Assembly (NCBI RefSeq): GCF_029625215.1
Contig: NZ_CP121197.1
Coordinates: forward strand, 3,658,001 to 3,722,000
Reading direction: 5' to 3'
DNA from: Aurantibacillus circumpalustris
GTDB lineage: Bacteria > Bacteroidota > Bacteroidia > B-17B0 > Aurantibacillaceae
DNA: 64,000 nucleotides
In this document: in pieces, positions 25,972-33,078 of the stretch
Layout: each line of letters opens with the position of its first letter
Numbering within the stretch: the stretch's first letter is position 1
Notes under the pieces: generated by a model
Databases searched by the model: none
The model's input: the letters and a program-made list of their open reading frames with translations, nothing else
Told to the model about the DNA's origin: nothing
Made by a program: the position numbers and the translations under genes

Positions 25972-26264
25972 GGCACACACCATCTTCCTTTTTATTCTGT
26001 ACTCGGTGTAACCGCTGTTTTTCATGTTTCTAACAACATTGCTAAGATTGGTATGTTTAGAAATGGCTTCGATAAAAAATTAATTATAACCACCAACATG
26101 ATCTTTACCTAATTTTAATTTTATTAGTAGTGGGCTTTGTGGGCACCTATATTGGGAAGTTAATACTAAACAGATTTACACAAAAACAGTTTAAAATTTT
26201 TGCACTTTCACTTATCCTTCTCATTGGCATCAGTAAACTCGTAAAGTATTACTTTATAGTTTGA
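25972..26264 (+). pseudogene. remnant of a TauE/SafE-family permease gene
   Basis: Frame one (25972-26112) reads a TauE/SafE-like segment, SVLGVTAVFHVSNNIAKIG, then a stop. After a frameshift, 26112-26264 reads LLVVGFVGTYIGKLILNRF and then LILLIGISKLVKYY, the usual C-terminal end of this transporter family. The N-terminal half is missing. Five bases separate it from the arsR-like stop codon. Family assignment is by recognition of the pattern, not by search. Confidence 0.6.
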
Positions 26265-26455
26265 CTACTTCAACAATCGCATCACTGATATAAATCAAAA
26301 AAAACATCTGCACACCTTATTGCAAGGAAACCACCTTTTATAAAATCTTCAACAACTCACATAACCCGTTTTGAAAATTATTTGTACTACATATTTTTAG
26401 GAAAGCCCAAAGGATATGATCATTTCCAAACAATATATTCGCTAATTAATTACCC
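26265..26455. other. gene-free stretch with an isolated CRP/FNR-type palindrome
   Basis: No coding frame is evident. It contains TGATATAAATCA (26286-26297), which matches the regulon box but has no -7 element at the expected distance on either strand. It may be a relic of the promoter of a lost gene. Confidence 0.4.
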
Positions 26456-26520
26456 AATTAAATATCATCTTTTCAGCTGATAAAAATCAGTTAAGAGCCA
26501 AGCGTTTATTCTCAATTTTA
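26456..26520 (+). promoter_or_regulatory. CRP/FNR-type box and weak -7 element (decarboxylase-hemN operon)
   Basis: Box TGATAAAAATCA (26478-26489) is centred 29.5 bp before CAatTTTA (26513-26520), which matches four of six -7 bases. At the distal position (26456-26467) only the ATCA half-site is present. The start codon is 20 bp downstream. Confidence 0.7.
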
Positions 26521-26540
26521 AAATCAAAAAAATAAATGAT

Positions 26541-27791
26541 ATGAACTGGCCGAAACTCAGCACACAAGAGATCAAACTTAAGATATTTGAAGCGCTTGGA
26601 AAAAATTTAAATTACCGTAGCGAATTAATTCTTGGAATTCCCGCAACTTATCTTGATACAGAAATATTTTATGACGATGCTCCCTTTTTAAAAAACGCAC
26701 CTTTTTTATCCATGTTGGTAGCAAATCCAAATCACATTGGCTGCCATACACTTAATCAGGAAGGTGAGCCCATTTTTAAAGGCACACAACAACTCGAAAA
26801 AGATCTGATTAGACTTTGCTCTGATGAAATATTTGGAGCCGAACCAACTACCTGCGACGGCTACGTGGCTTCCGGGGGTACAGAGGCGAACATCGAAGCG
26901 CAATGGATTTATAGAAACTATTTCATTGAAGAATTTCAGGCTAAACCTGAAGAAATATTATTGGTTTACTCTCAGGACTCGCACTATTCCTTCGCAAAAG
27001 CAGCGAATCTACTCAATTTAAATTCACTTGTTTTTAAAGTACATCCAGATAACCGCGAAGTAGATCTTCACGATTTAGAAACAAAATTAGAAACTGCCAT
27101 CAAGCAGGGAGTTAAATATTTTATTGTCAACGTAAACCTTTCTACTACTATGTTTGGTAGCGTTGATGACATTGAGAAAATCACCGACCTCATGAATTTA
27201 CTTCACCTTAATTACAAACTTCATGTGGATGCAGCCTTCGGTGGTTTTATTTACCCTTTTACAAATTCTGAAAGCAAACATAATTTCAAAAATCCTTACG
27301 TTAATTCCATCAGCATCGATGGTCATAAAATGTTGCAGGCACCTTATGGGACTGGTATTTTTCTTATACGTAAAAATTACATGAAATACGTATGTACTAA
27401 TCAAGCTTCTTATGTGTTGGGCAAAGATTATACCTTGTGCGGAAGTCGTTCTGGCGCCAACGCCGCTTGTATGTGGATGATTCTGCACACCTATGGTTCG
27501 GTGGGTTGGACCGTTAAAATGAATCAACTCTTAGATAAAACCACTTCCCTATGTTCTGCCCTTGATGAAATGGGTGTAGAGTACTTTCGAAATCCTTTTT
27601 TAAATATGATCAGTATAAAAAGTAAATACATTTCTACAGAAATAGCCAAAAAATTTATGCTGGTTCCAGATGATCATGACAAGCCAAGCTGGTACAAAAT
27701 AGTCATGATGCCTCATGTGAAACAGGGTATTCTTGACACTTTTACTTCTCAACTTTCAGACGAACTGCTTTATAAAAGAATTCAATCATGA
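26541..27791 (+). CDS. pyridoxal-phosphate-dependent group II decarboxylase
   Basis: The 416-residue fold-type I PLP enzyme has the substrate-anchoring VASGGTEANIEAQW motif near residue 115, the Asp of the LHVDAAFGG stretch near 230 (pairs with the pyridine nitrogen) and the Schiff-base Lys263 in SIDGHKMLQAPYG. It belongs to the decarboxylase group that includes aspartate, tyrosine and histidine decarboxylases; the amino-acid substrate is not predictable. It overlaps hemN (ATGA) and lies near pdxH, which makes its cofactor. Confidence 0.85.
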   Translation: MNWPKLSTQEIKLKIFEALGKNLNYRSELILGIPATYLDTEIFYDDAPFLKNAPFLSMLVANPNHIGCHTLNQEGEPIFKGTQQLEKDLIRLCSDEIFGAEPTTCDGYVASGGTEANIEAQWIYRNYFIEEFQAKPEEILLVYSQDSHYSFAKAANLLNLNSLVFKVHPDNREVDLHDLETKLETAIKQGVKYFIVNVNLSTTMFGSVDDIEKITDLMNLLHLNYKLHVDAAFGGFIYPFTNSESKHNFKNPYVNSISIDGHKMLQAPYGTGIFLIRKNYMKYVCTNQASYVLGKDYTLCGSRSGANAACMWMILHTYGSVGWTVKMNQLLDKTTSLCSALDEMGVEYFRNPFLNMISIKSKYISTEIAKKFMLVPDDHDKPSWYKIVMMPHVKQGILDTFTSQLSDELLYKRIQS

Positions 27792-29140
27792 GCTTAATAG
27801 AAAAATACGATGTCCCAGCACCCAGATATACCAGTTACCCTACCGTTCCTTACTGGACTGACGCGCCTTCGCAAGAAACCTGGAAAACCCTTGTAAAAGA
27901 AAGTTATTTACATGCCGATTCTCAAGACGGAATAAGTCTGTACATTCATTTACCTTTTTGCGAAAGTCTTTGTACCTATTGCGCTTGTAATACCCGCATT
28001 ACTGTGAATCATGGTGTGGAAGAACCTTATTTAAATGCACTATTAAAAGAATGGAAACTTTATTTAAAACTCTTCTGTGAAAAACCAAAAATAAAAGAAC
28101 TACACCTCGGTGGTGGAACACCCACATTTTTTAGTGCTGGAAATCTTCAACAATTAATCCAAGGTATCTTAAACGAATCAATTATTGGGAGTGACGCAGA
28201 ATTTAGTTTTGAAGGGCATCCAAACAATACCAGCAAAGAACATCTACAAACCCTATTTGATCTAGGATTTAGAAGAGTGAGTTTTGGAGTACAAGATCAG
28301 AATCAAAAGGTACAAGAGGCCATTAACAGAATTCAACCTTTCTCAAATCTTGAGCGTGTTGTTAAGCAAGCGAGAGAAATAGGTTATACTTCTGTAAATT
28401 TTGATCTGGTGTATGGCTTACCCTTTCAAACCCCAGCTTCGGTTACTCAAACAATTAAAGAAGTTTTAGCACTTAAACCTGAGCGGATAGCATTTTATAG
28501 TTATGCCCATGTGCCTTGGCTTAAACCGGGACAAAGAAAGTTTACAGAAAAAGATTTACCTCAAGGAAAAGAAAAAAGAAAACTTTATGAACTTGGTCTT
28601 GCTCTTTTTAAAATAGCAGGTTACGAAGATATTGGCATGGATCATTTTGCATTAAAAACAGACGCTCTTTACACTGCTTTTCAAAAAAAAGAACTCCACA
28701 GAAACTTTATGGGCTACACCTCACAACATACCCGATTGATGGTTGGTCTTGGTGCATCTTCTATTAGTGATAGCTGGACTGGATTTGTACAAAATATAAA
28801 AACAGTAGAAGAATATCAGCAAGAAATAGGCAAGGGAAATTTTCCAATTTTTAAAGGACATATTTTATCGGAAGAGGATAAAATTATCAGGCAGCACATT
28901 TTAGATCTTATGTGTTGTTACGAAACAAAATGGACAAATAATAACTATTATTTTCCGGTGATAAATGAAATATTAAAACGCTGTCGGTCGCTAAAAAGTG
29001 ATGGGTTAGTTCGACCGAGTTTGAATGGCTTAGTAGTAACGGAAGAAGGAAAACCTTTTCTTAGAAATATCTGTATGTGTTTCGATAACCGTTATTGGAA
29101 AAAACTCCCGCAAAGTCAGGCTTTTAGTTCGGTGGCATAA
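27788..29140 (+). CDS. hemN: oxygen-independent coproporphyrinogen III oxidase
   Basis: The 450-residue radical SAM enzyme has the HemN cluster motif Cys58-x3-Cys62-x2-Cys65-x-Cys67 (PFCESLCTYCACN), the LHLGGGTPTFF segment that binds SAM near 113-123, and full-length HemN C-terminal sequence. The N-terminal PAPRYTSYPTVPYW is typical of true HemN rather than HemW. It converts coproporphyrinogen III to protoporphyrinogen IX without oxygen, supplying haem when oxygen is low. It is coupled to the upstream decarboxylase by a 4-bp overlap and ends 1 bp from the convergent pdxH. Confidence 0.93.
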   Translation: MSLIEKYDVPAPRYTSYPTVPYWTDAPSQETWKTLVKESYLHADSQDGISLYIHLPFCESLCTYCACNTRITVNHGVEEPYLNALLKEWKLYLKLFCEKPKIKELHLGGGTPTFFSAGNLQQLIQGILNESIIGSDAEFSFEGHPNNTSKEHLQTLFDLGFRRVSFGVQDQNQKVQEAINRIQPFSNLERVVKQAREIGYTSVNFDLVYGLPFQTPASVTQTIKEVLALKPERIAFYSYAHVPWLKPGQRKFTEKDLPQGKEKRKLYELGLALFKIAGYEDIGMDHFALKTDALYTAFQKKELHRNFMGYTSQHTRLMVGLGASSISDSWTGFVQNIKTVEEYQQEIGKGNFPIFKGHILSEEDKIIRQHILDLMCCYETKWTNNNYYFPVINEILKRCRSLKSDGLVRPSLNGLVVTEEGKPFLRNICMCFDNRYWKKLPQSQAFSSVA

Positions 29141-29141
29141 A

Positions 29142-29816
29142 CTAAGGCATTAACCTTACCATTTTCCAGTGCTCAGTTTTATTATTTTCTTGTAAAGAAT
29201 ATTTTATACGATCGTGTAAACGACTTGCCCTTCCTTGCCAAAATTCAAAGGAAACAGGTACCAACACATAACCACCCCAGTGATTAGGACGCGGCACTTT
29301 TTTATCTTTATACTTCAACAGTGTTTCTTCATAACGCTCATCTAAGGCGGCGCGATTTTCTATTCTTGAACTTTGCTGCGAGGCCCAAGCTCCTACTTTA
29401 CTTTCGAAAGGTCGTGAACGAAAATACAATTCAGATTCTCCGATTGGAAGAAACCTTATTTCGCCTTGCATTCTTACTTGACGTTCGAGCTCTTTCCAAA
29501 AAAATAAAATACTAGCCTTGGAATTATTTTTTATTTGATTGCCTTTTGAACTTTCGTAATTGGTATAAAAAGTGAAACCACCGTAACTTAAATTTCTTAA
29601 CAACACAATTCTTGAATCGGGCATACCGTTTTCATCCACGGTAGACACAGTCATGGCATTGGCATACATAGAATCCTTTTCAACAGCCTCTTTAAACCAG
29701 AGTTCAAATTGGTCAAAAGGATCATTACAACAATCCTGCTCTAACAAAACATGTTGCACATAGTCTTTTCGTGTTTCTTTTAAAATGCGGTTTATCTCGA
29801 ATTTTTTCTCTTTCAT
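29142..29816 (-). CDS. pdxH: pyridoxamine 5'-phosphate oxidase
   Basis: The 224-residue FMN enzyme matches PdxH end to end: SRIVLLRNLSYGGFTFYTNY (FMN phosphate contacts), RQVRMQGEIRFLP, SRPFESKVGAWASQQS, and the C-terminal FEFWQGRASRLHDRIKY signature with the active-site Arg and His. It oxidises pyridoxine or pyridoxamine phosphate to PLP, using oxygen as acceptor in known enzymes. Expression under a putative low-oxygen regulator alongside a PLP decarboxylase is noteworthy. Confidence 0.95.
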   Translation of the reverse strand: MKEKKFEINRILKETRKDYVQHVLLEQDCCNDPFDQFELWFKEAVEKDSMYANAMTVSTVDENGMPDSRIVLLRNLSYGGFTFYTNYESSKGNQIKNNSKASILFFWKELERQVRMQGEIRFLPIGESELYFRSRPFESKVGAWASQQSSRIENRAALDERYEETLLKYKDKKVPRPNHWGGYVLVPVSFEFWQGRASRLHDRIKYSLQENNKTEHWKMVRLMP

Positions 29817-29835
29817 TGTCTAAAATTTTCCGAAT

Positions 29836-29900
29836 CAAAATAACAAAAGAAAACAATGTGTGCATGTGATTAAGTTCATTGTGGCTAATGATTAAAATCA
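29836..29900 (-). promoter_or_regulatory. tandem CRP/FNR-type boxes and -7 element (pdxH)
   Basis: The minus-strand -7 element TTatTTTG (29843-29836) matches five of six bases. Box TGATTAAGTTCA (29867-29878) is centred 29.5 bp upstream of it, and box TGATTAAAATCA (29889-29900) lies 22 bp beyond. The proximal box has one imperfect half-site. Confidence 0.8.
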
Positions 29901-29906
29901 GAAAGT

Positions 29907-30251
29907 TTATCCGATAAGTTTAAAAACTCCCCAAAGAGCCACTACAATCCCTACTGTGGTAAAACCAAACATGGCCATCTCAATTGAGCGATTGGACGCG
30001 AAATTAAAAAGAGTTACTATCATTCCAGTCATTCCAAAGATGCAACCAGCAAGAATCCACCTAAAACCTTGTTTGCGTAAATCTGCGTAATAGTGGTTTT
30101 TAGCTTCTTTAATAACCACTGTAACAAGAACGATGTCCTCACTCTTTTGAAGCAGAGCCCTGTGAATGTCTTCGCTTAACTCACCCTTCTGCAGAAGACA
30201 GGTGGCCAAGACAAAAAGTTCGTCATACAATGATTGATTTGCTTTGTTCAT
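29907..30251 (-). CDS. small membrane protein of unknown function
   Basis: The 114-residue protein has a soluble helical N-terminal half (NKANQSLYDELFVLATCLLQKGELSEDI) and two transmembrane helices near residues 62-80 and 93-112. I take ATG 30251 as the start; a TTG three codons upstream is possible. The CRP/FNR-type box and putative -7 element place the transcript start at or next to the ATG, so the mRNA may be leaderless. No family recognised. Confidence 0.72.
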   Translation of the reverse strand: MNKANQSLYDELFVLATCLLQKGELSEDIHRALLQKSEDIVLVTVVIKEAKNHYYADLRKQGFRWILAGCIFGMTGMIVTLFNFASNRSIEMAMFGFTTVGIVVALWGVFKLIG

Positions 30252-30256
30252 TGCAC

Positions 30257-30299
30257 GCAAGATAAAATCAAAAAATGCTTGTTCACATGATCTAGGTCA
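30257..30299 (-). promoter_or_regulatory. CRP/FNR-type box and -7 element (gene 29907-30251)
   Basis: Box TGATCTAGGTCA (30288-30299) is centred 29.5 bp upstream of minus-strand TAtcTTGC (30264-30257), which has four of six -7 bases. No distal box is found. Confidence 0.6.
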
Positions 30300-30322
30300 G
30301 TATTACAAGAAAATTTGAAATA

Positions 30323-30748
30323 TTACGCTTCGATTGTGGTAACCAAAGTTACTTTCGATTTGATAGAATTAGATATCAGGCAAGCCTTTTCAGATTTCTG
30401 TAAAATCCGTTCCGCTCTTTCCTTATCCGCTTCATTTACAAGTTCCACCTGGGGTTTAAGAATAATCTCAGTCATTAAATATTTACCCTCTACCTGATCC
30501 AATATTCCTTCTGAAGTACAACTAAATTTTTTGAATGCTAACTTAGAATTTTCTGCAATGGCTAAAAAAGTAGTCATAAAGCAAGAATTTACCGCCGCCG
30601 TAAGCAAATGTTCGGGCGACCAAATCCCCTCTACTCCACCTGGAAATGCGGGGGGCGTGGCCACTTCAATTTTTGTAGTTAATTCAGGCGACGAAATTTC
30701 ACCTTTTCTTCCTTCTAACCAATTAAGGTTTACCTGGTAATTGTGCAT
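30323..30748 (-). CDS. OsmC family protein
   Basis: The 141-residue protein has the OsmC/Ohr fold. Its features include the PPAFPGGVEGIWSPEHLLTAAVNSCFMTTFLAIAE region with one catalytic-type cysteine (in NSCFM) and a C-terminal second cysteine (in EKACLIS). The pair matches the peroxidatic and resolving cysteines of organic hydroperoxide reductases. It sits 1 bp downstream of the thioredoxin gene, a likely electron donor, so together they form a peroxide-reducing pair. Confidence 0.9.
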   Translation of the reverse strand: MHNYQVNLNWLEGRKGEISSPELTTKIEVATPPAFPGGVEGIWSPEHLLTAAVNSCFMTTFLAIAENSKLAFKKFSCTSEGILDQVEGKYLMTEIILKPQVELVNEADKERAERILQKSEKACLISNSIKSKVTLVTTIEA

Positions 30749-30749
30749 T

Positions 30750-31046
30750 TTATTTATGTTGTTTAAATAACAAAACTAATTCATTTGCTGGTACAACTCC
30801 CGATTGTTTCCATACTACTTTTCCCTGTTTGAAAAGAATTAGAGTAGGCACACTTCTTACTTGATAAGCCGCCGCCACCTGCTGATTTTTATCCACATCC
30901 ACTTTAATAATGGTGGCATCTTCTCCCATTTGAGATTTAGCTTCTTTTAAAATCGGAGCCATGGTTTTACAAGGACCGCACCATTCAGCAAAAAAATCAA
31001 CCAAAACAGGTTTTTCAGAATTAATGAGTTCGTTAAAGCTTTTCAT
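30750..31046 (-). CDS. trxA: thioredoxin
   Basis: The 98-residue cytoplasmic thioredoxin has active site Trp22-Cys23-Gly-Pro-Cys26-Lys and the cis-Pro loop VRSVPTLILFKQG near residue 70. Full length for the family with no signal peptide. A good -7 element (minus-strand TAatTTTG, 31067-31060) lies 14 bp upstream without a CRP/FNR box at the regulon spacing, so this unit seems to have its own promoter. The OsmC gene follows. Confidence 0.93.
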   Translation of the reverse strand: MKSFNELINSEKPVLVDFFAEWCGPCKTMAPILKEAKSQMGEDATIIKVDVDKNQQVAAAYQVRSVPTLILFKQGKVVWKQSGVVPANELVLLFKQHK

Positions 31047-31165
31047 TTTTATAGGTTTACAAAATTATCTTAAAAAATTGTTCATGCGCCGTACCTCTCA
31101 ATGAAGCACCTGAAAAACTTTTAAGTTTATCGTACAAATTTAAGGTTAAAAATAGGGTTGTTGTA

Positions 31166-31208
31166 TGACATATGTCACACACATCCCTGAGAACCATCAT
31201 TAACTTTG
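31166..31208 (+). promoter_or_regulatory. CRP/FNR-type box and -7 element (DUF2892-ccoI operon)
   Basis: TGACATATGTCA (31166-31177), a perfect palindrome, is centred exactly 29.5 bp before TAacTTTG (31201-31208). No distal box. It would drive the DUF2892, HMA, J-protein, unknown and ccoI genes. Confidence 0.85.
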
Positions 31209-31241
31209 TTAATAAAGCAAACTAACTTTGAAGAAAAAAAT

Positions 31242-31451
31242 ATGAAAAAAAATATGGGAACAGCGGATAGAATAATAAGAATTATTCTCGCAGTAGTAAT
31301 GATTGGTTTATTCTTAACAGATGCAATCACAGGAACTTGGGCTTACGTGCTAATGGCAGCCGCAATTATTTTTCTATTAACCAGCGTTATTTCTTTTTGT
31401 CCGCTTTATTTACCATTCGGGATAAAAACATGTAAAGAAAAACAATCATAG
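31242..31451 (+). CDS. DUF2892 (YgaP-like) membrane protein
   Basis: The 69-residue protein has the DUF2892 pattern: MGTADRIIRIILAVVMIGL, a short turn, a second transmembrane helix and a terminal FCPLYLPFGIKTCK motif. The same segment anchors YgaP-type sulfurtransferases. I start at ATG 31242; an upstream TTG would extend it into the promoter. It is first in the operon leading to ccoI. Confidence 0.85.
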   Translation: MKKNMGTADRIIRIILAVVMIGLFLTDAITGTWAYVLMAAAIIFLLTSVISFCPLYLPFGIKTCKEKQS

Positions 31452-31453
31452 AT

Positions 31454-31753
31454 ATGAAAGTTGATATTAAAATTGATAACCTAAAATGTGGCGGTTGTGC
31501 GTCTACTATTCATAAAGGTTTAACTTCTATTAACGGGGTTAAAACCGTTCATGTTGAAGTTGAGGAAGAAATTGTACAAGTGGAATTTGAAAATGAGGTG
31601 ACTCTTTCACAAATTAAAACCAAACTAAAGTCAATGGGCTATCCAGAAAAAGGAACTGTTGAAGGTTTTGAAAAATTAACCACAGGTGCTAAATCGTATG
31701 TAAGTTGTGCCATTGGTAAATTTTCTGACAAAGAGAAGAATTCCGAAGCTTAA
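31454..31753 (+). CDS. heavy-metal-associated (HMA) domain protein
   Basis: The 99-residue protein has an HMA fold in residues 1-70. The metal-binding motif is KCGGCAS (Cys-x2-Cys near 12-15), a variant of GMxCxxC. A third cysteine lies near residue 80. It starts 2 bp after the DUF2892 gene. Placement in the operon with CcoI, the copper-exporting ATPase of cbb3 assembly, suggests a copper chaperone. Confidence 0.85.
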   Translation: MKVDIKIDNLKCGGCASTIHKGLTSINGVKTVHVEVEEEIVQVEFENEVTLSQIKTKLKSMGYPEKGTVEGFEKLTTGAKSYVSCAIGKFSDKEKNSEA

Positions 31754-31790
31754 TTTCACGCCAATTTTCGATTAAACTAAAATTAACCTT

Positions 31791-32726
31791 GTGAACTACA
31801 AAGACTATTATAAAATATTAGGTGTTTCTAAAACGGCCACTCCAGACCAAATTAAAAAAGCGTACCGTAAGTTGGCTATTCAGTACCATCCTGATAAAAA
31901 CCAAAATAATAAATCGGCAGAAGACAAGTTTAAAGAAGTCAATGAAGCGAACGAAGTTTTAAGTGACCCTGAAAAAAGAAAAAAATACGACGAGTTAGGA
32001 GAGAACTGGCAAAGCTACCAACAACATGGGGGCAGCAATGCAGGACAAGATTTTGATTGGTCTAAATGGCAAAACGCGCAAAGTGGAGGAAGAGGTCAAT
32101 CTCAAGGACAACAATTTAACGAAAGTGATTTTTCTGATTTCTTTGAAAATATTTTTGGTGGGAAATTCAGCGGCGGCAGAAAGCAACAATCGTTTAAAGG
32201 ACAAGATTATCAGGCTTCTGTTCAAATTTCACTGGAAGAAGCTTATGCTGGCACCACAAGGCAACTTGATTTAGGAACTGAAAAATTAAAAATTAATTTA
32301 AAACCTGGCACTCAGGAAAGCCAAATACTCAGACTTAAAGGAAAAGGATCCGCAGGAATGAATGGTGGATCGGCTGGTGATTTGTATTTAACGGTGCACA
32401 TTGCTGAACATCCTCATTTTAAACTTCAGGGCAACGACGTACATTGTGATGTTAAAGTTGATTTGTACACAGCCATTCTTGGTGGTCAAACACTGATAAG
32501 AACTTTAAAAGGTGCTATTAAAATGACCATTAGCAAATACACACAAAACGAAAAAGTACTTCGCTTAAAAGGCATGGGAATGCCCGTGTACGGCAAAAGC
32601 AATGAATTTGGCGACCTTTATGCGAAAGTGAAAATAGAAATTCCAGAAAAACTCTCTGAAAAAGAACTTCAATTATTTACTGAATTGTCTAACTTAAAAA
32701 ACAAAGCACATGCTGAGTCTTTATGA
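31791..32726 (+). CDS. DnaJ-type co-chaperone (CbpA-like)
   Basis: The 311-residue protein has a J domain (residues 1-70, HPD motif in YHPDKNQNN), a Gly/Gln-rich linker (85-130) and two C-terminal substrate-binding beta domains, without the zinc fingers of DnaJ. It uses GTG as start codon, in the proper [14 protein letters not shown] context. The CbpA type stimulates DnaK. Its stop overlaps the next gene by 17 bp, so the two proteins are probably partners. Confidence 0.9.
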   Translation: MNYKDYYKILGVSKTATPDQIKKAYRKLAIQYHPDKNQNNKSAEDKFKEVNEANEVLSDPEKRKKYDELGENWQSYQQHGGSNAGQDFDWSKWQNAQSGGRGQSQGQQFNESDFSDFFENIFGGKFSGGRKQQSFKGQDYQASVQISLEEAYAGTTRQLDLGTEKLKINLKPGTQESQILRLKGKGSAGMNGGSAGDLYLTVHIAEHPHFKLQGNDVHCDVKVDLYTAILGGQTLIRTLKGAIKMTISKYTQNEKVLRLKGMGMPVYGKSNEFGDLYAKVKIEIPEKLSEKELQLFTELSNLKNKAHAESL

Positions 32727-33051
32727 TCATTTGGAGACAATTATTACCGACCGTGATAATTACCGCCGCAGCAACGAGCAACGGTTTACTAACTTTGCCA
32801 GTCAACTTTTGGAAGCGCTTGAAGTTAACACTACTGAAGAAATAAAACTGGCTTTGGAAAGAGCTTTTCGTGCTTGCAATTCGCTACACATTCCCTTTGA
32901 GCAAAATTTTAAAAGAGTTTATATTTTTAATGGAGAACAACTAATCCCCGATTGGAAAATTACACAATTCGCCTCCTATCTTATTGTGATGAATTGCGAT
33001 CCTGGTCATGAATTGGTTGCCAGAGCTCAAATTTATTTTGCAAGCCATTAA
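32710..33051 (+). CDS. uncharacterised partner of the J-protein
   Basis: The 113-residue soluble, mostly helical protein contains [20 protein letters not shown] at the start and [24 protein letters not shown] near the end. The overlap with the CbpA-like gene recalls the cbpA-cbpM arrangement, but I do not see a clear CbpM MerR-like helix-turn-helix. A modulator of the J-protein is only an inference. I do not recognise the family. Confidence 0.7.
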   Translation: MLSLYDHLETIITDRDNYRRSNEQRFTNFASQLLEALEVNTTEEIKLALERAFRACNSLHIPFEQNFKRVYIFNGEQLIPDWKITQFASYLIVMNCDPGHELVARAQIYFASH

Positions 33052-33078
33052 TTTTAAATTGAACCCTAAGGCAGATCT

